Of a stretch of DNA of 64,000 bases, positions 35,301-43,368 are shown piece by piece. The notes beneath the pieces are model-generated. The model worked only from the letters and a program-made list of their open reading frames with translations. It ran no database searches and was not told the origin of the DNA. Where the stretch lies: positions 4,990,501 through 5,054,500 of the forward strand of contig NZ_VFML01000001.1 in the NCBI RefSeq assembly GCF_006715045.1. Reading direction: 5' to 3'. This stretch comes from Amycolatopsis cihanbeyliensis. GTDB lineage: Bacteria; Actinomycetota; Actinomycetes; Mycobacteriales; Pseudonocardiaceae. Both the position numbers and the translations under genes were made by a program. The stretch's first letter is position 1. Every line of letters begins with the position of its first letter.

Positions 35301-38300
35301 TTACTACAGCACCAAGCCGTATTTCAACGACGCCGCGTTGGACGACAAGCTGTGGTCGGCCACTGATGCCGAGATCCCTGGCTTGACTGTGCAGGAGTTC
35401 GACGGTGCGGGCCGGGTGGTCGCCAAGGTGTTCAAGGGCGGCGGCATCGAGAAGTGGCGCACCGAGGTCCACTACGGCGGAGACCGGGTACATATCGACC
35501 CGCCGCAGGGTGGGACCGCGACCACGATTGTCAACGACGCGCGCGGTCGCACCATCGAGTTGCGGCAGTACCACTCCGGTAGCCCGGAGGGCGACTACGA
35601 CAGCACCGCGTACACCCATACGCCGGCAGGGGAGTTGGCGAGCCTCACCGACCCCGGCGGGAACGTGTGGCGGTACGAGTACGACCTGCGTGGACGCAAG
35701 ACCACGATCGAGGACCCCGACAAGGGGGTCACGACCAAGTCCTATGACGTTGCCGGTCAGGTAACCACCAGTACCGACGCGCGCGATACGACCTTGGCCT
35801 ACGCCTACGACGTCCTGGGACGTAAGACCGCGTTGCACGAGGGTTCGCTGGATGGCCCAAAACGCGCCGAATGGGTGTACGACACTGCTAGTTGGGGCAA
35901 AGGGAAGTTGGCCAAGTCGATCCGCTGGATCAACGGGGAGCCCTACACGAAGAAGGTGTCGGTCTACGACGGACTATTCCGGCCGCTGAAAACACAGGTG
36001 GTGATCCCGGAATCCGAGGAAGAGCTTGCCGGTACGTATACGTCCTATGCTGCGTATCACCAGGACGGCAGCCTGCGTGGCATCGACTATGCGGCTGCAG
36101 GCGACATGCCTACGGAATCGTACAGCACGAGCTATGACGATCTTGGTAATCCCCTGAGCACCAGTGGCGGGCTGAATGGCCAAGGTATAACCCCTTACGT
36201 CACCGGCACCGAGTACACGCGGTATGGCGAGGTGCAGCGGGTGCAGCTCGGTGCGGGTAGTAAACGTACTTGGCTGTCGCGTTACTACGAGGAGCACACC
36301 CGTCGGCTGGCGCGGACGATCGTGGATGCCGAGTTGCCCCAGCCGATGCAGTCGGATGTGAACTACACCTACGATCCGGCGGGCAACATCACCTCGATCG
36401 CGGACACCCCGCGCGAGCAGCAGGCCGACGTTCAGTGCTTCCGGTACGACTACCTGCGACGGATGACCGAGGCATGGACCCCGAACAGCGACTGCGCAGC
36501 TGATCCGTCGACAGGCTCGCTGGGTGGCCCGGCTCCGTACTGGAAGTCGTTCAGCTATGACAAAGTCGGCAACCGGGTGTCGGCCACCGACCACTCCGCG
36601 GACGGCGACACCGTCCAGAGCTACACCTACCCGGATGGTGGGCACGAGCTGAATTCGGTGGCCACTGAGGGGCCAGGCGGTACGAGCCTGCAGGAATTCG
36701 GCTACGACGAAACCGGGAACACCGTTCGTCGCCAGGTCGCGGGTAACGAGCAGGATCTCGAGTGGGACGCCGAGGGGAACCTGGTCAAGACCACTGAGGG
36801 AGAGAAGGTCACCGAGTTCGCCTATGACGCGAACGGTGAGCGGCTGTTGCGGCGAACCCCGGACGGCGCGACGTTGTACCTGCCGGGGCAGGAGCTGAGC
36901 TGGGATTCGGCGAGTGGTGAGACGACGACCACGAGGTACTACCAGCACGGGTCCTCGACGGTGGCGATGCGTACGGATGGTGCCGGGGTTACCTGGCTGC
37001 TGAGTGACCATCAGGGCACGGCTCGGTTCGCTGTGGACGCGCAGGCCATGCAGGTGACTCAGCGTCGGCAGTTGCCGTTCGGCGGGCGTCGTGGTGCCGA
37101 GGTGGACTTCCCTGGGGAGAAGGGTTTCGTCGGTGGCACGATCGACGAGTCGGCGGGGCTCGTGACGCTGGGCGCCAGGCAGTATGACCCGGCGCTGGGC
37201 CGGTTCCTGTCGGTGGACCCGCTGATGGATCCGAGCGATCCGCAGCAGATGCACGGCTACACCTATTCCAGTAACAACCCGATCACCTTCTCCGACCCGA
37301 CGGGGTTGGCTCCGCGGTGTGACTGGCACAGTTGCACTGGTCACCGGGATCCCTATCCTGAGGCGAACGGTCGTAACGAGCGGCCCGATATCAAGCCGAG
37401 GATCGGCGGCGAAAGTAGTCCGCGTAGAAAGTCTCGCCCGGCTGCTGCGAGTAAACCTTCCAGGAAATCGTCGTGTACCTCGGTCAAATACTGTGGTGCT
37501 AAGCCGAGTGTGCCCACCGTCAGCATGACGCCGGCGGAGGTTGCACACGCCATACTTGACCTTGCCGGTCTTATCCCAGGCCTGGGGGAAGCCGCGGATG
37601 GCGTCAACTGCATCTGGTACGGGGCTGAGGGTGATGCCCTCAATTCGAGCCTCTCGTGTGCCGCGATGGTCCCGATTGGTGGTATGGCTGCCACCGGCGG
37701 AAAGCTCATCGGCAAGAGCGTTGATGCGGGGCGCGGTGGGCGTCGGGCAGGGTGCCCAGGAAACAGCTTTGTTTCGGGCACGATGGTGTTGCTGGCCGAT
37801 GGCACGCGGAAGCCGATCGAGGATCTTGAGCTTGGCGACGTGGTGTGGGCGTCTGATCCGGAGACGGGTGAGTCCGGTCCACGTCGGGTCGTGGCCACGC
37901 ATGTCGGCCGGGATCGGAAGGACCTGGTCGAGATCACGGTCGACGTCGACCGTGGCGACAAGACCGGGACGATAGTCGCCACGAAGGATCACCCGTTCTG
38001 GGTCGACGAGCACGGCGGTCTCATCGCGGTATCCAGTGTCGATGCCGTCACGTCGGGCACAAACGATGACTGGGTTACTGCGGCTGAGCTCGACCCGGGC
38101 GACGAGCTCCTCACTCGCGATGGCGAGCAGGTGCGGGTCGCGTCCGTCCGCCGTCACACGGCGACACGCACGGTCCACAACCTCACCATCGAAGGCATCC
38201 ACACCTACCATGTGCTGGCGGGCGGGCCTTCATTGCTCGTTCACAACAGCAATTGCCCTAACGGGAAACTGTCGGATCCTCTGCCCAGGGGGATGAACAA

Positions 38301-38550
38301 CAAAATTGCTTCGGCCTATGATGATGTGAAGGCAGGGCGCCTAACCTCGCATGACACGTATGCGGGGCGCGAGCATCGGTGGTGGGCAGGAGCTAAAGAG
38401 TATCGCGTACCTGGTCGGCCGGAGACCGAAAGAATTTTGGAAAAGGAGTTGGATAACGGTGTCAAAGTTTACGGTTGGACGTCTACGCACTACCAGAAGA
38501 TTCAACGCTTCGGTGCACCTCACTTCCCTGATTCGGGATGGGGCAAGTAA
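32383..38550 (+). CDS. Secreted RHS polymorphic toxin with HINT domain and barnase-like C-terminus
   Basis: 2055 aa, intact. Sec signal peptide 1-45; SpvB-like N-terminal region; RHS/YD repeats from about residue 815 (YDALGRKTDVW, YDLRGRKTTIEDPDKG); RHS core near 1525-1640 (LLSDHQGTARFAVDA, GARQYDPALGRFLSVDP); HINT (intein-like) autoprotease ~1790-1954 starting CPGNSFVSGTMVLLADG, with TKDHPFW, ending LLVHN before SNCPN; then a ~100-aa toxin. The toxin aligns with barnase/RNase Sa: R1996 (YAGRE, like R59), E2006 (AKEYRV, like E73), R2017 (ERIL, like R87) and H2036 (STHYQ, like H102). A guanyl-preferring RNase released by HINT self-cleavage is inferred. GTG at 32383 has GGGAGGAA upstream. The next gene encodes a barstar-like protein. 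The toxin-coding end is AT-richer than the rest. Confidence 0.88.
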   Translation: MRPLRRDNRRRAVGRKRAVALAAVIAANVLVAVSAPSVATAAGGPSVPLPDTDSVPVSEQSMEPRLPDEVSRDALHGDQPAGDPGGGNAGSGTHTATSLSPSATWDVSAQTGSFAWSYPLRVPPAPGELTPELALSYSSSKVDGLTSASNTQASWVGDGWSFWPGFIERSYGSCAEDLPGEPKDNPFDLCWRSDNAMLSFGGSGSRLIRDEGTGVWRPEQDDGSRIERLTGAGNGDNNGEYWKVTDTEGTQYFYGSKSAAKSTWTVPVYGDDAGEPCHAGGFDDSFCTQAYRWNLDKVIDANGNMITYTYQTESNKYGRNKNDTPTSYVRGGWLERIEYGLRAGEPTPASGRVLLSTADRCVPGSTCTPDKEENWPEVPWRLNCDGDTCEDYQQSPSFWSTKRLSKITTQVRQDDGYRDVDSWTLRHEYPDPGDGEKPALWLAGVTHTGHVGGTAELPEVTFEGVKKPNRVKAIDGHAALIRYRMNAIVSESGGVTSIKYAEPDCSADSLPDKPETNSKRCFPVTWSAPYSAERTDYFHKYVVESVTQLDRLGSSVGDVTSYEYLDGAAWHYGRSELTEDEDKTWNEFRGFGRVRIRKGSGHDGPVTLTENRYFRGLNGDKLPDGTRSVSVTDSEGGSYPDHDWLSGVQLETITYNGEGGPVVGKTITEPSWQGPTATRGDLKAYLVNTGVERTITPLETGGNRITRIETEYDDKGMPTEVDDLGEVGNPEDDLCTRTSYARNTDRWLLSFPKQTETVSAHCGATPSYPDDAVSGTRNSYDGQTFGAAPTKGNVTRTEELSERTAQEATYVTTETVSYDGYGRPAEVKDALNRSTTTEYTSTAGGPVTKTVVTNAKGHATTTTLDPAWGKPVKVVDANGNTTEVTYDALGRKTDVWLPIRLRSKHDRGSYEYSYRISRDEPSVVTTTKVGPNGFYTTSKQLYDGLLRLRQTQTPAPGGGRLLTDTRYDSAGRTYYSTKPYFNDAALDDKLWSATDAEIPGLTVQEFDGAGRVVAKVFKGGGIEKWRTEVHYGGDRVHIDPPQGGTATTIVNDARGRTIELRQYHSGSPEGDYDSTAYTHTPAGELASLTDPGGNVWRYEYDLRGRKTTIEDPDKGVTTKSYDVAGQVTTSTDARDTTLAYAYDVLGRKTALHEGSLDGPKRAEWVYDTASWGKGKLAKSIRWINGEPYTKKVSVYDGLFRPLKTQVVIPESEEELAGTYTSYAAYHQDGSLRGIDYAAAGDMPTESYSTSYDDLGNPLSTSGGLNGQGITPYVTGTEYTRYGEVQRVQLGAGSKRTWLSRYYEEHTRRLARTIVDAELPQPMQSDVNYTYDPAGNITSIADTPREQQADVQCFRYDYLRRMTEAWTPNSDCAADPSTGSLGGPAPYWKSFSYDKVGNRVSATDHSADGDTVQSYTYPDGGHELNSVATEGPGGTSLQEFGYDETGNTVRRQVAGNEQDLEWDAEGNLVKTTEGEKVTEFAYDANGERLLRRTPDGATLYLPGQELSWDSASGETTTTRYYQHGSSTVAMRTDGAGVTWLLSDHQGTARFAVDAQAMQVTQRRQLPFGGRRGAEVDFPGEKGFVGGTIDESAGLVTLGARQYDPALGRFLSVDPLMDPSDPQQMHGYTYSSNNPITFSDPTGLAPRCDWHSCTGHRDPYPEANGRNERPDIKPRIGGESSPRRKSRPAAASKPSRKSSCTSVKYCGAKPSVPTVSMTPAEVAHAILDLAGLIPGLGEAADGVNCIWYGAEGDALNSSLSCAAMVPIGGMAATGGKLIGKSVDAGRGGRRAGCPGNSFVSGTMVLLADGTRKPIEDLELGDVVWASDPETGESGPRRVVATHVGRDRKDLVEITVDVDRGDKTGTIVATKDHPFWVDEHGGLIAVSSVDAVTSGTNDDWVTAAELDPGDELLTRDGEQVRVASVRRHTATRTVHNLTIEGIHTYHVLAGGPSLLVHNSNCPNGKLSDPLPRGMNNKIASAYDDVKAGRLTSHDTYAGREHRWWAGAKEYRVPGRPETERILEKELDNGVKVYGWTSTHYQKIQRFGAPHFPDSGWGK

Positions 38551-38614
38551 TCGGAATTCGCCAACTGGTGTAGAAGTTTTCGTTGCTGCTTAAATTGTAG
38601 CTGAGGATGAAAAC

Positions 38615-39379
38615 ATGTGTGGTAAGTTGTCTGCTGTGATTGAGGCAGATTTTCCGTTATACATGGTGGTCGACGAGGATTCTGGAGATGTGCTTCTCGC
38701 GGCCGAAGAAGTAGATGGGTTCTTTGTCAGTCAGGAACAAGGGTCGCCGGAAGTGGTCTTTCGGGGTGTGCATAGCCTCGACAAAGGCAGGCGAAGGACT
38801 GAGGATGCGAACTTGCAGATCTTGAGTCGTGAGAGTGGTAAGATCGGCGAGTACTTCATTGGTCGAGTGGCGCTCGGGGACACAGTTGTAAAATCCTCAG
38901 ACGGTAAGATTTCAAGCGTTTCATGTTATGTATTTGATAATCGTTGTGAGTATCCCGAGGCTGCAAGAATTTGGCGAAGATGGGCGTTGGGTCCTGCTGT
39001 AGAAGAGGGCGAATGGATTCAATTGTCGACAGGCTGTCTGGATGCATGGTTGCACGTAGTTCAAAATTCTTGGTTTGTCTTGAATAGTGATGCTGCCTGC
39101 CGTGGATCTGATAAGGTTGCGGATTTAGATGGCACGTATATAACTACAAGTCAGAAATTTTTCTGCGCATTGGGTGAGGCGGTTAATGGTCCAGGTGGAT
39201 ACTTTGGATCAAATTTGGATGCACTCGCCGACTGCATTCATTCAAGCCTTGATCGCGGTGTTTCATTGAGAATTATTTGGCGAAATTATAAGCTGTCCCG
39301 CGAGTCGCTTGATCACTACTTTTTAGATTCGGTTACTGCGATCATGCGTGAATTTGGTATAGATTTTACTGCTTGCTGA
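38615..39379 (+). CDS. Barstar-domain immunity protein with N-terminal extension
   Basis: 254 aa. The C-terminal ~85 residues align with barstar: DLDGTYITTSQKFFCALGEA, then YFGSNLDALADCI with N200, D202 and D206 matching barstar N33, D35 and D39 (the residues that plug the barnase active site; Trp38 is Ala), then LRIIWRNYKLSRESL. The first ~165 residues match no family I recognise. ATG at 38615 follows GAGGA, 64 bp after the RHS stop. The GC content is clearly lower than in flanking genes, as usual for recently acquired toxin-immunity tails. Inferred function: neutralises the barnase-like domain of the upstream RHS protein in the cytoplasm. Confidence 0.85.
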   Translation: MCGKLSAVIEADFPLYMVVDEDSGDVLLAAEEVDGFFVSQEQGSPEVVFRGVHSLDKGRRRTEDANLQILSRESGKIGEYFIGRVALGDTVVKSSDGKISSVSCYVFDNRCEYPEAARIWRRWALGPAVEEGEWIQLSTGCLDAWLHVVQNSWFVLNSDAACRGSDKVADLDGTYITTSQKFFCALGEAVNGPGGYFGSNLDALADCIHSSLDRGVSLRIIWRNYKLSRESLDHYFLDSVTAIMREFGIDFTAC

Positions 39380-39917
39380 TTGTAGTACAGTCGATCAATT
39401 CAATTCAAACCCTGAAAGCTCGTTCTGCTGGCCGACGAGTTGTCGTGATCTGGTTGGTGATCAGGTCCTACGATTATGTGATCGGGTACTGAGCTTGCTG
39501 CTGCTCTGGTGTCATCATGGTCGGGTCTCCGGTTTTCACGGTTCTGTTCAGTTGGAGTTTCGCCGTACTGCAACTTGTGGTTCGTAGCGGTAATCGTCTT
39601 TACCGCTGGGTCTGATCGGGTTGGAGACCATTTTATGTATGGGTCGTGAACCGACGATTTGGTCCGACTGGTTGCCGCTGCCAGTTGGCGGTAGGCAGTT
39701 AAACTCGGCCCGAGTCACCTCGTCGCGGTGCGTCGGAGCGGTAGGCTTGGCGCGGCATGTCGAGCAGGTCATGGAAGAATTGCGACGACATGGCGTGACT
39801 GCGTCGTCAAGCCCCGACTGTTGAGGGTTTCTGCGAAGTGATGGCGAACTGCGGTCTCCGGACGCCGCACGTTGGGATGCTGTCACTCGAACGGGCAAGT
39901 CTGAGGCGGTGCTGGGG

Positions 39918-39951
39918 CCGGGGTTCGCGTGGTTACATCGACCTTGGCAGG
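39918..39951 (+). repeat. 34-bp direct repeat, copy 1
   Basis: Contains GGTTACATCGACCTTGGCAG and matches 40251-40284 at about 31 of 34 positions in the same orientation. It abuts the point where the transposase remnant loses its reading frame similarity, so it may be the end of a second mobile sequence that cut into the IS630 copy. Confidence 0.7.
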
Positions 39952-39952
39952 G

Positions 39953-40129
39953 GCGCCGCCCCTTATTCACCGTGTTCGGCACCACCGCCAGCTCGGCCGC
40001 GACCTGCTTGTTCGTCACCCCAGGCTCAGCGCACCGCAACACAATCCGCGCCCGCACAACCACCCGCGGCGATCCCCGTGACCACCGGACCAACCGGTCA
40101 CGCTCGTCATCACTCAACACGAACTCCAC
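39953..40129 (-). pseudogene. IS630-family transposase, N-terminal remnant
   Basis: From GTG 40129 on the minus strand the first ~58 residues read as the helix-turn-helix start of an IS630-type transposase (FVLSDDERDRLVRWSRGSPR, VLRCAEPGVTNKQVAAEL, VPNTVNK). After that codon similarity stops abruptly at the 34-bp repeat, and no DDE catalytic domain follows. The sequence between 40130 and 40206 looks like the IS left end. Non-functional. Confidence 0.7.
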
Positions 40130-40194
40130 CGAGGAACGTTCAGATCACACCATCAACGAACCATAGCAACCTAAAGCACCAATTTCAGACGCAA

Positions 40195-40206
40195 CACACT
40201 AGTGTG
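40195..40206. repeat. 12-bp perfect palindrome near IS630 remnant end
   Basis: CACACTAGTGTG, centred on a TA. IS630/Tc1 elements insert at TA, so this could be the outer end of the remnant with its target dinucleotide. Confidence 0.45.
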
Positions 40207-40250
40207 GGTCGGTACTGAGGTCGGGTACCCGGCTGTTGGCGGCTGCCGGT

Positions 40251-40284
40251 GCCGGGTTCGCATGGTTACATCGACCTTGGCAGG
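40251..40284 (+). repeat. 34-bp direct repeat, copy 2
   Basis: Second copy of 39918-39951, 333 bp away, ending 39 bp before the start of the next gene. It may mark the right boundary of the island. Confidence 0.7.
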
Positions 40285-40323
40285 ATGGAAACATCCGTTC
40301 GAGCAAGGCATGGGTGATTGATC

Positions 40324-40851
40324 GTGACCGGTCCGTTCTCGTCCGCAGGACGTCGTCCCGCGGGAGGCCAGCCGCGCCTCCCGACGCCGCCGACCGGCTG
40401 GCCGATCGGCTCATACGAGACCTACGAGGAGGCCCAGCGGGCCGTCGACTACCTCGCCGACTCTGACTTCGCCGTGCAGGACGTCACCATTGTGGGTGTC
40501 GACCTGATGCTGGTCGAGCGGGTGATCGGCAGGTTGTCCTGGGGCAAGGTGCTCGGTACCGGGGCGGTGTCCGGTGCCTGGTTCGGCCTGTTCGTCGGCC
40601 TGCTGCTCGGGATGTTCGGCACCTCGGGGGGCAACACGTTCGCGCCCATTCTGGTCGGTCTGCTTTCCGGTGTGCTGTTCGGCCTGGTGTTCGCCGCGAT
40701 CAGCTACGCCTCGACCAAGGGGAGGCGCGACTTCTCCTCCGCCAGCCAGCTCGTCGCGGGCCGCTACGACGTGCTGTGCCAGCCGCGCAACGCCGAGCGG
40801 GGCCGCGATCTGCTCGCCAAGCTGGCCATGGGACGGCCCGGCACCGCATAA
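40324..40851 (+). CDS. General-stress-protein-like membrane protein
   Basis: About 175 aa. An N-terminal ~85-residue domain resembles the general stress protein 17M-like fold (IGSYETYEEAQRAVDYLADS, FAVQDVTIVGVDLMLVERV). Two Gly-rich membrane helices follow (GAWFGLFVGLLLGMFG and APILVGLLSGVLFGLVFAAI), then a short soluble tail. GTG at 40324 is chosen; TTG at 40318 is an in-frame alternative and neither has a strong ribosome binding site. A similar membrane protein precedes lpqY in Mycobacterium (Rv1234), which supports backbone status. Function unknown. Confidence 0.75.
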   Translation: MTGPFSSAGRRPAGGQPRLPTPPTGWPIGSYETYEEAQRAVDYLADSDFAVQDVTIVGVDLMLVERVIGRLSWGKVLGTGAVSGAWFGLFVGLLLGMFGTSGGNTFAPILVGLLSGVLFGLVFAAISYASTKGRRDFSSASQLVAGRYDVLCQPRNAERGRDLLAKLAMGRPGTA

Positions 40852-41107
40852 GAATCTTCCAACCAGAACCTTTCCCGGGTATCACCCGCCTGGACGGATC
40901 ACCAGGACACCCGCTGAATCGTTACCGCTGTTGCTTGCTTCCAGTGACCGGCGGGAATAAGTTGCTGCGCACCAGTTGAGTGGGGTGGTCCTCCACACCA
41001 TTCGGCTTGTCACGCACGACGGGGTGCTGGCGCGGTCCTTCCCGCCGCGCCGGGGTGTCCGGCCCAGGGCGCCCGCGCCGCCGCGTGCGCACTGGGAAGG
41101 AGACTCG

Positions 41108-42430
41108 ATGGGGAAGGTCAGCGCAGGGACCCGGCCAGGACGCGGCAGGCGCCCGGTCGTCCTGCTCGGCGCCGCCGCGCTCACGGGGAGCCTGCTCGCC
41201 GGCTGCGGTTCGGACGGCGGCCTCAAGATCAACGTCTACTACGCGCCCGAGGACAACTTCCAGACCGTCGTCGACAACTGCACCGAGCAGGCGAACGGTC
41301 GCTACGAGGTCGTCTACCACAAGCTGCCCCGCGGTGCCGACGGCCAGCGGGAGCAGATGGTGCGCAGACTCGCCGCGGGCGACGAGGCGCTGGACATCCT
41401 CGGCCTGGACGTCACCTGGGTGCCGGAGTTCGCCGAGGCGGGCTGGATCGAGGAGTGGCAGGGCCAGGACAAGGCCCGGGTGGAGAGCGGCGTCCTTCCC
41501 GGCCCGCTGGAGACCGCCACCTGGGAGAACAAGCTCTACGCCGCGCCGAAGAACACCAACGTCCAGCTGCTCTGGTACGACGACCGGATCACCCCGCAGC
41601 CGCCCGCGACCTGGGACGAGATGATCGCGGAGGCGCAACGGCTCAAGGCGCAGGGCAAGCCGCACCAGGTCCTGTTCACCGGCGCCCAGTACGAGGGCCT
41701 GGTGGTCGTCTACAACACCCTGGTCGAGTCCGCGGGCGGGCGCATCCTCTCCGAGGACGGCAAGTCGGTGGTCATGGACGAGGGTGCGATCCGGGCACTC
41801 GAGCTGCTCAAGGAGGTCACCTCCTCCGGGATCACCGACCCCTCGCTGACCAACATGAAGGAGGACGAGGTACGCCAGGCCTTCCAGCGTGGCGACGGCG
41901 CCTTCGAGCTCAACTGGCCGTTCGTCTACGCCTCCTACGCCTCGGAGCAGCCCGAGGACCTGGAGCACTTCAAGTGGGCCCGCTACCCCGCCGTGGACCC
42001 GTCCATCCCGAGCAAGACCACCATCGGCGGGTACAACCTCGCGGTCAGCTCCCACTCGCAACACAAGCCGGAGGCCTTCGAGGCGGCGCTGTGCCTGCGC
42101 AGCGCCGAGAACCAGAAGTTCTCCGCGCTGCAGGACGGTGTGCCGCCCACCATCGAGGCGCTCTACTCCGACCCGGTGCCGCTGGATCCGAGCCGGCCGG
42201 CGGACGCCGAGGACAACCCGAGCATGGCGACCAAGTACCCGATGAAGGACACGATCCTCGAGGCGCTCAAGGACGCCGCGGTCCGCCCGTTGACCCCGGT
42301 GTACCAGAACCTGTCCATTGTGATGGCCAAGGTGCTCTCCCCGCCCTCGGAGATCGATCCACAGGCCACCGCGGAGGAACTGCGCGACAAGCTCGGCGCC
42401 GCGCTCGATTCGAAGGGGATCATCCCGTGA
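41108..42430 (+). CDS. lpqY: Trehalose ABC transporter substrate-binding lipoprotein LpqY
   Basis: 440-aa extracellular solute-binding protein, cluster related to maltose/trehalose binders. Lipobox LTGSLLAGC with the lipidated cysteine near residue 33, then the two-lobe fold (AAGDEALDILGLDVTWVPEF, YAAPKNTNVQLLWYDD, GAFELNWPFVYASYASEQ, TIGGYNLAV). ATG at 41108 follows GAAGGAGA. The stop overlaps the sugA start (GTGA). In mycobacteria LpqY-SugABC recycles trehalose released from mycolyl metabolism; substrate identity here is inferred from the complete syntenic operon. Confidence 0.9.
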   Translation: MGKVSAGTRPGRGRRPVVLLGAAALTGSLLAGCGSDGGLKINVYYAPEDNFQTVVDNCTEQANGRYEVVYHKLPRGADGQREQMVRRLAAGDEALDILGLDVTWVPEFAEAGWIEEWQGQDKARVESGVLPGPLETATWENKLYAAPKNTNVQLLWYDDRITPQPPATWDEMIAEAQRLKAQGKPHQVLFTGAQYEGLVVVYNTLVESAGGRILSEDGKSVVMDEGAIRALELLKEVTSSGITDPSLTNMKEDEVRQAFQRGDGAFELNWPFVYASYASEQPEDLEHFKWARYPAVDPSIPSKTTIGGYNLAVSSHSQHKPEAFEAALCLRSAENQKFSALQDGVPPTIEALYSDPVPLDPSRPADAEDNPSMATKYPMKDTILEALKDAAVRPLTPVYQNLSIVMAKVLSPPSEIDPQATAEELRDKLGAALDSKGIIP

Positions 42431-43368
42431 GTGAGACGGTCACCGACGCTCCGGCCACTCCCGCGAAACCCAAGGGCAAACCGGCACTCAGCGAGGGCAA
42501 AAAGGCGGAGCGCAGGCTGGCGCTGCTGCTGTGCGCACCCGCCGTGCTGGTGATTCTCGCGGTGGCGGCCTGGCCGATCATCTACTCGATCTGGCTGTCC
42601 CTGCAGCGGTACGACATGCGCTTCCCGGAGGAACGCCAGTTCATCGGGCTGGACAACTACGTCGCCGTGCTGTCCGACTCCTACTGGTGGACCGCGTTCG
42701 GCACGACCATGTTCCTCACCATCGTCTCGGTGGCGCTCGAGCTGGTGCTCGGTATGGCGCTGGCGCTGATCATGCACCGCACGTTGCTCGCCCGTGGCAT
42801 GATCCGCACCGTCTCGCTGATCCCGTACGGGATCGTGACGGTGGCGGCGGCGTTCTCCTGGTACTACGCCTGGACCCCGGACGTCGGGTACCTGGCGAAC
42901 CTGCTCGCGGAGGGCGCGCCGCTCGCCGAACGATGGACCTCGCTGTTCGTCATCGTCCTGGCCGAGGTGTGGAAGACCACGCCGTTCATGGCGTTGCTGC
43001 TGATGGCGGGCCTGGCACTGGTGCCGGACGACCTGCTCAAGGCCGCCGCGATGGACGGGGCGAACGCCTGGCAGCGGTTCATCAAGGTGATGGTGCCGGT
43101 GATGAAGCCGGCGATCCTGGTCGCCCTGCTGTTCCGCACGCTGGACGCCTTCCGCATCTTCGACAACATCTTCGTGCTCACCGGTGGGCAGAACGACACC
43201 TCATCGGTCTCCATGATCACCTACAACAACCTGCTCCAGGGGTTGAACATGGGCATCGGGTCGACGATGTCCGTGCTGATCTTCGTCGCGGTCGCGCTCA
43301 TCGCGTTCATCTTCATCAAGTTGTTCGGCACCGCCGCACCGGGGAGCGATCAGGGAGGTAAGCGCTGA
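42427..43368 (+). CDS. sugA: Trehalose ABC transporter permease SugA
   Basis: 313-aa MalF-type permease. A charged Lys/Pro/Ala-rich N-terminus (~1-30) precedes six membrane segments ([20 protein letters not shown] first). The EAA loop that contacts the ATPase is visible as [20 protein letters not shown] near residue 205. GTG at 42427 overlaps the lpqY stop, and the stop overlaps the sugB start (TGATG). Forms the membrane channel with SugB. Confidence 0.92.
   Translation: MSETVTDAPATPAKPKGKPALSEGKKAERRLALLLCAPAVLVILAVAAWPIIYSIWLSLQRYDMRFPEERQFIGLDNYVAVLSDSYWWTAFGTTMFLTIVSVALELVLGMALALIMHRTLLARGMIRTVSLIPYGIVTVAAAFSWYYAWTPDVGYLANLLAEGAPLAERWTSLFVIVLAEVWKTTPFMALLLMAGLALVPDDLLKAAAMDGANAWQRFIKVMVPVMKPAILVALLFRTLDAFRIFDNIFVLTGGQNDTSSVSMITYNNLLQGLNMGIGSTMSVLIFVAVALIAFIFIKLFGTAAPGSDQGGKR

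Larger units (their letters stand above)
39380..40323. other. Decayed island border without intact genes
   Basis: 944 bp with no supported complete gene. The left half (to ~39830) is AT-richer and holds only short open frames without ribosome binding sites. The right half has a 34-bp direct repeat (39918-39951 and 40251-40284), an IS630-type transposase start (39953-40129) and the palindrome CACACTAGTGTG (40195-40206). This looks like residue from transposition at the edge of the RHS island. Confidence 0.7.

Noticed and set aside
35974..38211. 745-codon open frame antisense to the RHS gene
   Set aside because: Low-complexity translation, no ribosome binding site; RHS motifs on the plus strand are clear.
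39621..39824. 67-codon frame in the decayed island border
   Set aside because: No ribosome binding site or homology visible to me; likely chance or remnant.
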